Positions 1-12,200 of a DNA stretch of 64,000 nucleotides are shown one piece after another. How positions within the stretch are numbered: position 1 is the stretch's first letter; each line of letters starts with the position of its first letter. The translations under genes and the position numbers were made by a program. The DNA comes from Cheiracanthium punctorium (lineage: Eukaryota > Arthropoda > Arachnida > Araneae > Cheiracanthiidae): positions 124,001 through 188,000 of the forward strand of contig JAWZYV010019476.1 of the NCBI GenBank assembly GCA_038373885.1, in the 5' to 3' direction. The notes beneath the pieces were generated by a model that saw nothing but the letters and a program-made list of their open reading frames with translations, searched no databases and had not been told where the DNA came from.

Positions 1-770
1 AACTTACACATTCCAAGCAGTCGCTTATGTAATGAGATACAGAGAGATAATGTACTATTTTCTCTTTCAATGTTCCATCAAAACATTTTTTCATCTGCAC
101 TTTCTGGACAAGCATATACTTTCTATTTTACGCAGTATATATATATATATATATATATACAAAGTTACGTAATAAAAGTTACAGAATTTTGTGGTATCGA
201 CTAAAATTTTGAGGAGATTAAATTAAATAAATGCAAAATTTAAATTTTTGCACGGTCCCCGTATAAAAACAATCCCAATTAGTGAACTTGTACACATGCT
301 ATGATTAGGTGATGTACAAAATTTCAGCCTTCCACTATAAAAATACGCAGAGATATGTTTAAACAAAGATGATGAAAGGCTAATAAATACCAATAATAGA
401 AAAAAATATTTTGCATCAATTACTGTTTTCATTTCGCAATTTGCATACAATCCTTGAAATGCGATCTTCGGATGTGATTTTTTTCTCTTCGGGAGCCATT
501 GAGTGCTTTAAGTAAACATATAATTATTTTCATATCTCTGAGCCTTTTTATTACGAAAGTCTGAAATTTTGTATATAATCTAATTTTAATGCATGGGGTA
601 CATTTTGTGAGTTGGGATATTTTTTTAATGAACGGGGAACGTACAAAAATATGAATCCGTATTCAATTAATCTAAAAATATTAGTTAATTAGATTTAATC
701 TGAAAGTTCTAATCGATGCAATTGAATTATGCACCTTTTTTATACAGCTATGTAATTTATTGTATATATA
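1..770. other. AT-rich, no gene; dispersed repeat segment
   Basis: No supportable gene. A short (TA)n tract lies near 138-160. About 440-770 resembles 34,840-35,150, and more weakly 39,330-39,450, sharing phrases such as GAAATGCGATCTTC and the AGCC-ATTGA-AGTGGTTTAAGT block in the same order. The stretch is therefore probably the interior of a dispersed mariner-related repeat. Short reading frames here have no coding character. Confidence 0.55.
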
Positions 771-1944
771 CAGGGTATCCAGTGCTAACTGTGCCCAATG
801 GGTATTTCGTAAATCGTTAGTCAGAGACAAATAGTTCCAACTGCAAAAAATGTTTTAAATTGTATCCGCTTTTATATTAAACAAGGAATGTTTGTGTGTA
901 TGTCCCAGCGATCTCGAAAACTGCTCTAAGGATTCTTTTTTAATTTCGTATCTAATGTTTTTTTGGGCCCCTGAAACGATTGTGCTAGGTCACGTGATTG
1001 TAAAAACTCTAAAACGCTCAAAATTTAAAATTTAAAATTTTTGGATGGTAGCGCCATCTATTGAGCGTTTGAAAAACACACTTGATGCAATCTTCCTAAA
1101 AGGGACGCTCAAATAAGTTTGGGGCGGATTAAAAAATACACGCCATCGATATATAATAGTAAAAATTAATTTCGCAAAGAAACAAAATAAATGGAACTTG
1201 ATATCCAGTACACAGACAAATAAATATTTTAGTAACTAGATATATTACACCTTTCAGCTACATAAATTTGTTCAGAATTAAAAAGTTATTTTTATTTCAA
1301 CATATCGTTCTGGCAACCAGCGAAAGAAAAAGAGAAAAGAATCTTCGTTGCCATCTCCGCAAGCACCTTGATGGAATATACGTAAATAATTTTAATTATT
1401 TTAATTCATAGTTATTAATACAAAACTATTCGTAAACCTTATGTGAAAAATTGCCTGAATTTATTACAATTATCCTTTTGTAACTAAGGTAAAGCTAAAT
1501 GTATTTTAGCGTATATACTAAAACAATAAAGATTTTTCATGTATTTTATTGATCCATATGATGCGAATTTCAAAAGTGCATAAAAGTTTCAGCTTAGCCG
1601 AATAATTTAAATGAAAATGACACCCTTTTCAGTCATTCACAGTAAGAAAAAAGATCCTCTGACGTAACATGAAATTCCATTTCTTTTCTTTTTTAAAAAA
1701 ATAACGGCACTAGGTTGAATTCTACTTTAACTGCCTTATTCCGCCAAGTTGACGATAAATATTTAAATGTAGTTACCCTGACGTTTTTTTTTTTGTTTTT
1801 TTTTTTGTTTTTTTTAAGGGACAACCGTTTATAATGAAACGATCTTTGAAACTCCGATGAAAAAATTTATAATGATACAATCGATTCCTAAATTGGGCTC
1901 GCAGCCGATATTCAAATTAATTTTACAGGTGATCAGCCATCAGT

Positions 1945-2240
1945 TTAGTTTTCATTGACTGCAGTTGATGATTTCAACTCATTTATTTTATCATCGTATG
2001 GACAACCTTTGAAAAGTTGCGGGCAGAACTTTACGATATTGCGAACTCCTGGGCCTGACTTCAGGATGTTAGCGAAATCGCGAGCCGTATAATTCGGATT
2101 TATATGGAAGTTTGAATGTTTTATATAGGTTTTATACAGGGTTTTGACTTGTTCTGTGGGCTGGTCCAAAAGCCATGGCGGGCCCCATCCGGCCGCAGGC
2201 TGGAAGTTGCCTATATGTGGAAGCAGTAAATTGGGAGGCT
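1945..2240 (-). pseudogene. Possible terminal coding exon or retropseudogene
   Basis: On the minus strand an open frame runs from a possible 3' splice site (TTTCAG, near 2,240) to a TAA at 1945-1947, about 96 codons. Its codons are richer in G and C than the surroundings. It has a proline/tryptophan-rich start (AAGWGPPWLLDQP) and later two close cysteines (KFCPQLFKGCPYDD). I do not recognise the family. On the same strand, about 130 bp past the stop, comes an A-rich tract interrupted by two C (1787-1816), which resembles a genomic poly(A) tail. It could be the last exon of a host gene or a 5'-truncated processed pseudogene. No in-frame ATG starts the frame. Confidence 0.35.
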
Positions 2241-3464
2241 GAAATCTGGTTACTAAGATTTTTTTCTAATAAATTTTCAATTCTTATTTAGACGTGGATT
2301 AGACTGTGTTGTTTTGTGTTGTATATTATCATTAAACTAAAGGATAAAGGCCTTTGTGGAGACAATTACAGCGGGTGATAGAATGTCTACACTCAGAATA
2401 TTTAATATTAACCCACTTAAAATCAAATAACTTCATATTCAATTTTTATTATATATCGAAATTCGAATTGTATAATCTGCAGAAATATTTCGTATTCGAA
2501 ACATTTCGTTTGGTATCAACATCCTCTCCTATATCCATGCTTAATGCATAAGAAACCATTTTATTTTTGAAAAAAAAAAAGTTAAACTGAGTAGTAATTT
2601 AGAAAAGCTATTTTAAGCGAATTGGAATCGTAATTTTCCCTCCAAAGCCTGATAACCGTGACTTACAATGTTACTTCAATGTCGCTTGCAATCGATAATT
2701 CTGACACTCAAATGATTAGCTTTTTTTTTATTCTTTTAAGTGAAATAGAGCTGAAAATACAAAAAAAAAAAAAAACTCTTAAAAATCAGGGAACGGGTGG
2801 ATTATCAGATTTTTTCTTTTTCGTTCTTTTTCTTTTCTTTTTTTTTTACATAATTATGATAATTTTCAGGCTGATCGCACCAACGGACCTGTTTAAATTT
2901 TAAGTTATTAGACAATACATTTTTAATCTGTTTGGATTAATGATGTAAAAGTTTTATTTTGAGTGGTTGAACTGGAATTGTGACAGAGTCAGGGATCAGC
3001 GTAACTATATAGGAACGATGTATTTTTGATTTATTCGAGGTTAGAAGTCCATTTTCTTCAGTCCATCCGTTTGTTCTATTATTGTTTGTTCTATTATTGT
3101 ATATTGTAGTTCTTAGGGTTATTATAAAAGAATATTTTTGATCTATTCTGTTTTTGATTTCATGATTTCGAAGTGCCCTTTTGTACTAATAATTTAAATT
3201 GCGTTACACTTTTTCTTTTCTTAAGCGTGAGTTTATAAAATAAAATTATGTTTAAAGCATATTTATGTAAGATTATACTTTTATGGCATCTATATTTATG
3301 TATCTATAAGATTCAATTTACGTTTGTAGAATTTGTTTATGCAAGATGTATTTTCTTTAAATTAGAAAAAAAATAAGTACTTTATGTTTCAATTGAAGCA
3401 CTATAGAGAAATTTACAATTTCAATCGTAAAGAATTATCATCGTAGATGTATTATAAAGACGTA

Positions 3465-4300
3465 AATGCATGAAAGTTTAGCTCAAAAACGAGCAGTGAA
3501 AACATTTGATCACCGGCAGCAGCACTTGGCCCAAATGTGTGAACGTGCAGTTCAAACACAAGCAAATGAAACAGATGATTAGTATTTGGAAGGAGAACGA
3601 CATAGAACAGCTAGATGTCAACAAATACGGGTAAACAGTCTAAGTATCTATAAAGCTGCCACAAACGTGGATACTTACTATCATAGTTTAAAACTTTTTA
3701 ACATGGATTGCATTCACCGTGGAGCTTTGCATTTTTCTGAAGTTTAAAAACAAAAATTAACCGAAACCATTTTGGTGACTGTAAGGTTGATGTAGGATAT
3801 TCCGAATTTTCTAATGAATGGGTGTGGTTGTTTCTTCGATGTCACCCACATTTCAAAGAATTTCATAAAATAATTCGAAATTTGAAAGCATACTTTACAA
3901 TGGCTTTGTTCACAGTATATGACGAGTGAAACTATTAACGATTTTGGTGTGTCCTGCTACGTTGCGAATAGTGTATAACAGACTAGATGATTTTTTTTTT
4001 ATAAACTCATTCATCTGACAGTTCAACCAACTCAAATTCTTGATGCTGAATTTGAACGTCCTCAATATGGACAGATATATTTCTGAAGTAATGAAGACGC
4101 TGTTAGTGAATGCATCGCCAAAGATCTTCGCTGATAACCTTGTTTATTTGCTACAGAAGGAAAGGCGATACCTTACGTTAAACTACTTTTTGCTCAACTC
4201 TGATGGCACCGACCATCGAATATTTAGCATCCCTCTTCAAAACAAAGTATATGCCATTGTAACATTGAATGCCGACCAAAGCTTACCTGATAATGTATGA
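3465..4300 (+). pseudogene. Helitron-like replicase/helicase relic
   Basis: Broken plus-strand frames carry pieces resembling the N-terminal region of Helitron-encoded proteins. There is a charged segment (HRQQHLAQMCERAVQTQANE, 3,500-3,565), a segment with FNMDCIHRGALHF (about 3,700-3,740), then HFKEFHKIIRNLKAYFTMA (about 3,850-3,905), which is like the conserved block before the Rep domain. A later frame (4040-4300) is open for 86 codons but I cannot place it. Stops and frameshifts are frequent, so no product is expected. The assignment rests on remembered family patterns; the HUH and helicase motifs themselves were not found. Confidence 0.35.
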
Positions 4301-5155
4301 GTGATCCGACAGCGATGTAAATCTTTGGCAACCATGAAGATTATTGATACGTGCCAAGGCATTTACGTACTCATTATTTTACACTTAAGGACCCTTTAGA
4401 TTCTGAGCATGGCTCGGTAACCTGGTACTAATCTGTTATATAAGAAACAATCGAAGTCAATAAATCAATCCCTAAAAAAAAAATTACGGAATATAAATTT
4501 TTATACGGTTTTCCAGTCCTATCAACTATATTTAGAAAATTTTTCTTTATACAACTTGAAGCACACAATAAAAATTTAAAAAAATCGTCCTTCTACGAGC
4601 AAAATTTACCTAGTTATAAAGCAGCATATATTTTGACTAGAGTCACTTTTCCACGTTTAAAAATGTCCCGTTATGGTAAATCGTTAAGGGAACTTATAAA
4701 TCTTGAAATTTTAAATTATAGGTTTTATTTATTTATTTTTTTGGTATGATGCAGAGTAAGAAGCAAACTTAATTTTAGAATACTAATCTTTAAGCAGAAG
4801 GTTATAGTCTGGCTCTATAAAAATCTATCCGGGGTCAGACTTACTAAATCGTATATGTGCAGCATGCAGATGTGTAGCACCGACTATGTTACTTACTCAA
4901 AGTGCAGGTAGAGTTTTCTACACGGATGCATATTTATATTGCAGCCGATGGAAGCTACTTTTGAGCAAATGTTATGCAGATAGAATTTGTAATATTAAGT
5001 TTCTAAAATGCGTATATTTGTATTTTTAAATGTTTCATTTTCTAATTTAATGTTTAATGAAGTGTTTTGTTTCCTTGTTTTTTTTATTTTAAGTTATTTA
5101 GCACCAGTTCATTTAAAAAACTCTTTTAAAAATTCTATTTTTAGTATAAGCTATA

Positions 5156-7806
5156 CAGGGTGTCCCAAAAAGGTGGTTACGGACTTTAATTCTTTATCTG
5201 TTTGAGATAAGTGAGTGGTGTAAATTGAAAAAATGTTTAAAATAAAGTCGGAAATAAGAATCCTTTAAGAAAAATGTTATCTCGTTCATTTACAAAAAGT
5301 TACACTTTTTAAATTTTTATACGACCTCCTTACGAAACAATTCCCAATTAGAAAGTTTTTATTTTCCATCCAACAAGACTAAAAAAGAAATCGCATAACT
5401 CTAAATTTAAAACTGAGTGAATTATGCGTAATTGAAAATGGAAGGCTGTGCAAACGGACCATACACAAATATAGAAATGTAAATTTGTGCCACGTTATAA
5501 AAGATAAAATGTATGAAAATATTTACATAAGAGCCATTTTTGCGTTTTTAAGGTAGAATCACGGTTCCTTTGAAAATTATCATATTTTTCAAAACAACGT
5601 TCTAACAGACGAACTCAGACGATTTTTTATTTCCTGTAAGTGGTATTTAACCATTTCAAATATTTATGGTAAAACAATTTTTAACACCAGCATGCAGAAG
5701 ATTTCTTTTGAGTTTACTCGAGCGTTTCCAGTAGTAGTACTCTTATCAGAACAACTCAAACAAACTTTTCTTCTACATATCAGAATAAATAGTGTATTAA
5801 AAATTATGCAGCGATATTTACTTTCATATTTTCGAAATAAAATCATATCTAGTACTGCATAACGGTTTTTTTTTTTTTAAATGGCGAGCTATTTGAATTA
5901 AGAATGATTTATTTTAGTCGATATAGAAAAAATGCAGAAACTGCTCGAGAATTCGGACGACGATATCCGAATTCATATGAAATTTCTCACATGTTTGTTT
6001 ACCGGACTATGAGGCGATTGAGAACTACCGGTGCTTTTCATCCAAAACCTGGCCCTGGGAGAAATCCCTCGTATGGTGAAAACGAAGCGTATTTTTCTGC
6101 CAATCCACGTGCAAGTATTCGAAAAGCAAGCGGGACTTTGAGACTACCCAGAACATCAATTGATAGAATTCTTGAAAAACATAATTGGCATCCATTTTGT
6201 ATACATGGACTGCAAGCAGTCCATCCATCCGATTTTGCTCGACGTCTAGCATTCTGCAATTGGTTGTTAATTCAAGATAAAAATGTGAGTTTTGTTAAAA
6301 ATATTATGTGGACGGATGAATGTTTATTTACGGAAGATGGGTCAATAAATACGCATAACGATCATTATCGGAATAATACAAAATCATATTTTGTGAGAGA
6401 AATACACCACCAAAGAAAATTTTCTGTCTCCTTATGGTGCGGAATTTGGAGTGGAGAACTGTTTGGTCCTGTGTTTTATGAAGGGACACTTACAGCCTAA
6501 AAATATCTGCACCTTAGTTTAGATAGCATAGTAGCAGATATTTTGGAGAATACACCATTATGGTATGTAAAATGTATGTATTTTCAAAAAGATGGAGCAC
6601 CTGCACACAAGGCTATAAGTGTAACAAACTGACTCAATGTTAACTTTGATAAACAGTGGATTGGTTTGAAAGGAGTCACGGGATATCCCTCCCCCCCCCG
6701 CAGATTCCCTGATCTAACGCCTCTCGATTTTTGTTTTTGGGGTCGGTTTCGAACATTAGTTCATAATACTCGCCCCCTAAGTGCAACTGAACTAAAATAA
6801 AAGATAATGGATGCACACAACAATATTAGAGGAGAAGAACTCCAAAATATTTACAGAGGCATTATTAGAAGAGCTCAGTTATGTATTGGAGTGGATGGAA
6901 CATAGTTCGAGAATGCTTTGTAAACTGCATTTTCTTTATTTGCATTTTTAGCATTTTTAATGAATTTGTTTTTTTCTATGAGTAGTAGCCTCTAAAATGT
7001 TTATAAAACTGAACATTTAGCAATTGTAATAGGTACTTATTCATTTTCGAAAAATGTTTTAATATTGAAATGACATGCATTTACATAAATGTTATTGATT
7101 GTAAACTTAATGTATTTATTTGCAGTGAAACGTTTTATAAATATAAGTATTAGTAACACGATAAAGCATAAATAAGAAAAAAATGTGTATGTAACAAGGC
7201 TCACAAAATTTGCATATTCTTTAGCTTTCTGTTCATCTTGTGAAATCTGTATTTAATTTATAAGGTCTTTAATATATTTATAATAATAATATAATAAGGT
7301 ATTTAATTTATAATCAACTTCAGATTTAGGTGTTTACCAAAAATTTTTTTAAATATTTCCTACTCAAGATGCTTGATTCGAAACACATTCTAAGTTGCAA
7401 TATCATATTTTTGATCTAAAAATTCCGGTTAATTATTTGTATATGCCCCCTATTATCACTGAGAAAATAGCCTTTTATGTGATAAAAAATGTCCAGAAAA
7501 ATGGTTGGTATAAGTCCAATTTTTTTCTGCATCATAATTCAGTTAGTTTTAGAGAAATGGTTATGCGGTTTTTTCTATTGGTCTTGTTGGACGGAAAATA
7601 AAAGCTTTCTATTGAAGACTTTTTTGTACGGGGGTCGTATAAAAACTTAAAAAGTGTAACTTTTTTAGAATTAGCAAGAGGAAATTTTTCTTAACGGATT
7701 CTTATTTCCGACCTTATGTTGAACTTTTTTTTTTCAATTTACACTACCCACTTATCTCTAATAGATAAAGAATTAAAGCCCGTAACCACCTTTTCGGGTC
7801 GCCCTG
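5156..7806 (+). mobile_element. Mariner-type element with ~240-bp TIRs
   Basis: This 2.65 kb element is bounded by inverted repeats of about 240 bp. The left end reads CAGGGTGTCCCAAAAAGGTG. The right end, reverse complemented, reads CAGGGCGACCCGAAAAGGTG, followed on both sides by GTTACGG-CTTTAATTCTTTATC and a long shared tract to the GGA-AAAATAAA region. TA flanks both ends (5154-5155, 7807-7808). A dead transposase fills the middle. The same terminus recurs at 35,901 and 39,648, so the family is repeated in this window. Confidence 0.85.
5904..6910 (+). pseudogene. Broken mariner-type transposase
   Basis: A 198-codon open stretch (5904-6500) begins MIYFSRYRKNAETAREFGRR, an N-terminal helix-turn-helix of the kind fused to mariner-type catalytic domains. 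It continues with a PGPGRNPS linker and the first catalytic aspartate in IMWTDECLF. An in-frame stop follows GTLTA at 6498-6500. Beyond it the frame continues with breaks: YFQKDGAPAH (second aspartate, about 6,580) and PDLTPLDFCFWG (third acidic position, about 6,705), with a C-run near 6,690 where the frame is lost. All three catalytic positions are visible, but stops and frameshifts make it inactive. It lies centrally between the long TIRs. Confidence 0.85.
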
Positions 7807-8261
7807 TATTTTTAAGTTAATTTATTGGATACGCATAGTTAAACGTTAATCTTCTTTACTGCACTCTACATTCATAAAATTGCTAATTAATATTAAAAGG
7901 CTCAAAACCATGTACGTTATTTTTTCTCAAATTCATTTTGTAAACAACCTCTATTTCGCTGCTCGAAAAGTGCTCCTAACTTTAAGCAGCTGTAACTCGG
8001 TCGTAGAAATACAAGTTTTTTTTTTCTTTTTGTGTGTGCATGAAACGGTATAAAGAAAATGTTTCTAAATATAACTGGTAGGACCGGGGAACCGTATAAA
8101 AGTTTAAAGTTCATAATTTTTATAGTAATTGATTTCCTGACTTCGATTGTTTCTGACATAATAGATTATACATTTAAAGCATTTTTACATTGGAACTATG
8201 TGTCTCTGACTAAGGGTTACGGAAACAGCCATTGGGCACTGTTAGCTCTGAACACTCTGTA

Positions 8262-9040
8262 TACATATATATAGGTATTTAAAGAATAAAAGCCTAAGGC
8301 AGTGTTTCTGGGATACATTCTATAGACAGACAATCCAAATATCATTGCAGTAGTTGAACGACTGATCCCCCTCTCCTTCCATGTCTTAAAATCGCAAACT
8401 GCGTTGCGTAAACGCCAGGAAAAGTGCAACTTGCAGATATTATTATTATTGTTATATTATTGAGATAACGGGACTTGGCAAATTTCTTATAGCCGGGAAT
8501 TCAATTCAACCTGGAGTAATTTTTTGTTTTGTTATTTGTGGACTAAAAATTGTGTTCATTTATTTAATTATTAATTTTCAAACAGTAGAACTTGAAGACT
8601 TTATTATAATTATTTCGTTTCGTAATATAATTGAACTGGGCGGATATTTTATTTATTTATTTTTTTTTTTTTAATTTTTAGTTAAAAGATTTAGTTTTCG
8701 ATGAGTCAAATTGAGTGTTTGAAGAATTGCAATCATGTGCAGACTAACTTTTTTAAAATTCATATTTACTTTATGCATTAGTGGTTCTAAAAATAAGGCA
8801 CGGGACTAGATTAGCGAACATAAGTGAACAACTGCTTTTCAGCTAGTTATGCCTTAGTATCTAATGCCCCCAGGCTACGTAGTTAGTTAGTAAATAAAGC
8901 GAAAGTACTTGGTCCCTAAATTTAGGTATCGCTTTATTGCGCATTCCCTATCGAGGAGGATGTCCTAAATTTAAACACAGCTCGAAGATAAACGTAAAAG
9001 ATTTAGAAATATAAGACGCAGTCTGTGTTATGGTCCTATA
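8262..9040. other. No gene; mariner terminus fragment at left edge
   Basis: Bases 8,262-8,320 (TATTTAAAGAATAAAAGCC and following) match the terminus seen at 35,159-35,210 and 35,354-35,400, so a fragment of that family abuts the preceding element. The rest is AT-rich with poly-T tracts. I see no gene in it. Confidence 0.5.
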
Positions 9041-9049
9041 AAATATATT

Positions 9050-9790
9050 CAGCCGGCAGTGGTGGCTGGAAGGTTAAAAGCGCTGATAGCGAGGCTTAGT
9101 ATTTAGTTAGAATTTCGCTAAGTGAAATGGAATTATTAAGGAAATGTATAATTAATGTCAACTAAGTACTCTATATTCATTTAAGCAAAGTGTTATGCTT
9201 GAAACAGGTATTGACTCTACAAAACTGAGCTTTGCTGAGAGGTTAAAAACCAGTAGGTTCTGGCGCATTCGTCAATCTAGCAATCTGGTGATTTTTGGTG
9301 GGTTTTTTTCAGATAAAATATGAATACGCATCAAAGCCTCTTAAAAAGTTATCGGCCCAAGATACCCCCAGGCAGATACCCTTCGGTTTGTCTTAAACAT
9401 TACACACACACACACGGCTCTGATTCTGAAGTCTCGGGTTAAAACTCAGCTCGGAATGTAGCACATAAGGAAATCCGTTATAAATATTTAAATTGTTTAA
9501 TTAAAGTGAGATGTCTTGAAATGTTTATAGGGCATATAAAAACTTCGTTGAGCGTTTGTGGCTGTGAGATTGAAATCGCTTGCCTTCGGAGTAGATGCTG
9601 TGGGTTCGCATCCATTACTACTCAAGGAATCTGTAAGTAGATTTTTAGAAAAAAGGGTAATGACTTGAAATGTATAACGAGTATATAGTATATAAACCAT
9701 GCCTTTGAGACAAAAGTTGTAGCAGCGAATTAAAGTCGTGGACTTGAGGCACGGTGGTTCTGTTTCCTACTGCGTCAGGTGGGATTTTTT
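9050..9790 (+). repeat. Cluster of degenerate tRNA-like SINE units (plus strand)
   Basis: At least three tRNA-like units lie in a row. 9,230-9,400 ends in a SINE-type body (AATACGCATCAAAGCCTCTT, compare 21,835-21,860). 9,545-9,640 carries a B-box-like GTGGGTTCGCATCC. 9,720-9,790 has GGTGGTTCTGTTTCC. Each starts with an A-box-like GTGGCTG or GTAGCAGCG segment. The RNA folds are degenerate, so these are read as old SINE copies and not functional tRNA genes. Confidence 0.5.
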
Positions 9791-10009
9791 TTTAAATCTG
9801 GAGTCATCCATGTTATCACAGTGAACTAGGTAAGAATATCTTATTAATAAGATATTGTTCAAGATATAATCAATGATTTTTACAGAATTTATCAAGATCT
9901 CCTTATAATATACAAACCTAATCTTTCAACGTAACTTTATGGAAGAAAATATCGGCGGAATAGGAGAGAATACTGTAAGACTTTGAGCGTCTTCTTACGA
10001 TGAATAATT

Positions 10010-10290
10010 TAAATTAAGTCCGAGGCAGCAATACATATCTGTAGGCACTCCTCCGGACGTCAGCCTTGTAAACTAGCAATTTTAACATCGCAGCCATAAC
10101 TGATGAGAGTAACTCTTTTTTGTATGGTCTTTAAACATTCCAAAAGATTAAAAATTTGAATTAATAACTATCTGATAGCACAATTTATTTCAGATTTCCT
10201 TAAAAATTCCATTCATTTATAGGGTTTCAAATTCGAAACCCGCACCTTACTAGCAAGTGCGCCTATCAGCCAAAACTATCACCTCTCCAA
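10010..10290 (-). repeat. Two tRNA-like SINE fragments (minus strand)
   Basis: Minus-strand tRNA-like units at about 10,015-10,110 and 10,215-10,285. The second contains GGGTTTCGAATTTGAAACCC, a T-arm-like hairpin with a degenerate B box. The A-box side reads like the other members of this cluster (TTATGGCTG, TTTTGGCTGATAGG). Old copies, no function implied. Confidence 0.4.
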
Positions 10291-10437
10291 TATTCTTTTA
10301 CAATGGAATAAAAGCATTTTAAGTGATATGACTTTAATTCCATAACTGTCTAAGAAAAACGCAAAAAAAACTTATTAACAAACATGATACATTGGCAAAG
10401 AAACATTTTTGTGATACACTTATTGCCATAATAACTA

Positions 10438-11216
10438 CAGTGCGGACCGGTTATAACGGACCTGGAATATAACGTACCTAGAAGCTAGGTCCTGATTGAA
10501 GTCCTATATTTATAATGTTATATAACTTTGGTTAAAACGTAAACAAAAGTACGTACTTCGGCTATAACGTACTTTTTATACCAAAGCCAAAAATAAAATT
10601 TTGCTTTTCTTAAGAATTTTATTTCCTTTTTCTCGGAAATTTCAGTACATTTAAAAACACTTTTTGTCAGTTTTCAGATTCTCTAGCGAGATGATGTATG
10701 AATGAAGGGAGCGATCTTGTATCTTTTTCGCCTGCTAGATAGGGCTAAGAACAAGACCATGTTTTTTATTTGTGATTCATCTATGTAAATGCCTCCTGGA
10801 AAGCCCTATCTATAATGATTCTGATGATAGTGAAGAAGAAACAGAGAAGCCCGTACCAAGCATACCTGACGCATTAAATGCTGCAAAAACATTATCACGT
10901 TTTTTTGAATGCCGCAGTGATGATGCAGAGACTCTACAAAAGTCTATTATGGACATCCAAAACGGTATTTTTAAAGTAGCATCTGCCCATTTAAAAGAAA
11001 AGAAAATTACAGATTATTTATCTCAATGAAAATTGTAAAGAATTTTCTCTGTTTAATTTATATTTTTAAAAAATCAGACCTTTTTAAAACACATATTACA
11101 ATGAAATTATGAGTTTCTTTACCAGAGTTGCCACTTTCTTTTTTGTGTAATATTGAATCTTACCGGCGGTACTACTTTTTTAGGTCCCGTGAGAGTACGT
11201 TATAACGGGTCTACTG
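10438..11216 (+). mobile_element. Miniature Tigger/pogo element
   Basis: The ends are CAGTGCGGACCGGTTATAAC on the left and, reverse complemented, CAGTAGACCCGTTATAACGT on the right, sharing the CGTTATAACG core. TA flanks both sides (10436-10437, 11217-11218). Length is 779 bp against 2.5-3 kb for full Tigger-like elements, so it is an internal-deletion derivative. It retains the last part of the transposase gene. A further internal CTATAACGTAC motif near 10,562 resembles the terminal core. Confidence 0.85.
10772..11029 (+). pseudogene. C-terminal fragment of a Tigger/pogo transposase
   Basis: An 85-codon stretch with no ATG start carries the acidic run NDSDDSEEETEKP, then an alanine/phenylalanine helix region (ALNAAKTLSRFFE), and ends KKITDYLSQ. 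This acidic linker plus ALxxxxTxxxFxE and a terminal K-KITD(F/Y)- tail is typical of the C-terminus of pogo/Tigger-type transposases. The CENP-B helix-turn-helix and DDE domain are absent because the element is internally deleted. It lies between the matching termini. Confidence 0.75.
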
Positions 11217-11329
11217 TACTTGCATACAGTCGTGACCCTGCAATAATTCTGGTAAAGCTAGAATTTAAATTTAATGTAGAAAATGTGAGTTTTCCACACA
11301 TACACATACACCTTCAATTGTCCGATACA

Positions 11330-12200
11330 ATATATAATACAAATATATAATTGAAGGTGTTACATCCACACCTTCAATTATACGATAGTTTTTAACATTT
11401 ATGTTCAAACTGCTTGAAAAATCTTTTCATGAAGCTGGATTTGAACTTTTTACAACCGCCTCGCAAGTTAACACTTTTAATCTCTCATCTAAAATTGCCG
11501 GCACTGGAGACATTTACATAAGCCTTATAAAATTTACAGTCGTGTTATTTTAATTAAATTATTTAGAAATTCACTTCGTATTTCCTTAAAAATATCATTT
11601 CACCCACATGGGGTTGAAATTAGAACCACTGCATCATAAAGAGGCTTATTTAATCTCACCGCCACAGCTGCTGGTTTGCAGAAATCATTTATGTGCACTT
11701 AAAACATTACAAATCGTACTACTTTGTTGAGATGATTCAGATATTTAAGTTAAAAATATCTTGCTTCAGATTTGGATGTGAATACAATATCGCAACTTAG
11801 GGACTTAACCTTTTCCATCACAACTGTTGTGCTGACCTAAGTCTTTCAAACGCCCTTCAAACTTTTCTAGACATGGCACTTTAATTAAACACTTTCCATA
11901 TATAAATTAGATTTCCTCAACCGTTCCAGTGATCTGGGTTTGAACTCAGGACGTCAGTTTTGGTAGCTAGTGATTTTAACATAATATCCGCAGCTACTGA
12001 AGAATATCTTTTTTTTTTGCACGGTGTAGAGTTTTGCAAGTGATGACACTTTCACATAAAATAATTATCCGATAGCTAGCCCACTTTACTTTTAGATTTC
12101 CTTAAAATTACATATCACTGAGCGGAGTTGGAACTCGGCACATGTCTCTCGCAAGCTGGACCTTATAACCACCTATCAACCACAATTGCTGACGAAAAGG
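11330..12200 (-). repeat. Cluster of minus-strand tRNA-like SINE units
   Basis: Three related minus-strand units lie at about 11,610-11,690, 11,925-12,000 and 12,110-12,195. Each combines, on the minus strand, an A-box-like GTGGCTGATAGG or GCTGCGGAT segment with a B-box-like GGGTTTGAACTC or GAGTTGGAACTC stretch in either orientation, spaced as in a tRNA. Between them is unassigned AT-rich sequence, including a 14-bp inverted repeat ACACCTTCAATT near 11,308 and 11,368. Confidence 0.45.

Larger units (their letters stand above)
771..8259. mobile_element. Paired long inverted termini, possible 7.5 kb mariner-type element
   Basis: The left end (771-about 890) and the right end (about 8,150-8,259, reverse complement) match over roughly 110 bp: CAGGGTATCCAGTGCTAAC against CAGAGTGTTCAGAGCTAAC, then GTGCCCAATGG, CGTAA-CGTTAGTCAGAGACA and AGTTCCAA. 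Each end abuts TA (769-770 and 8260-8261), the duplication expected of Tc1/mariner superfamily insertions. The interior holds a nested second element (5156-7806) and decayed sequence, with no intact transposase. Two separate copies in opposite orientation would give the same picture, so the single-element reading is an inference. Confidence 0.5.
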
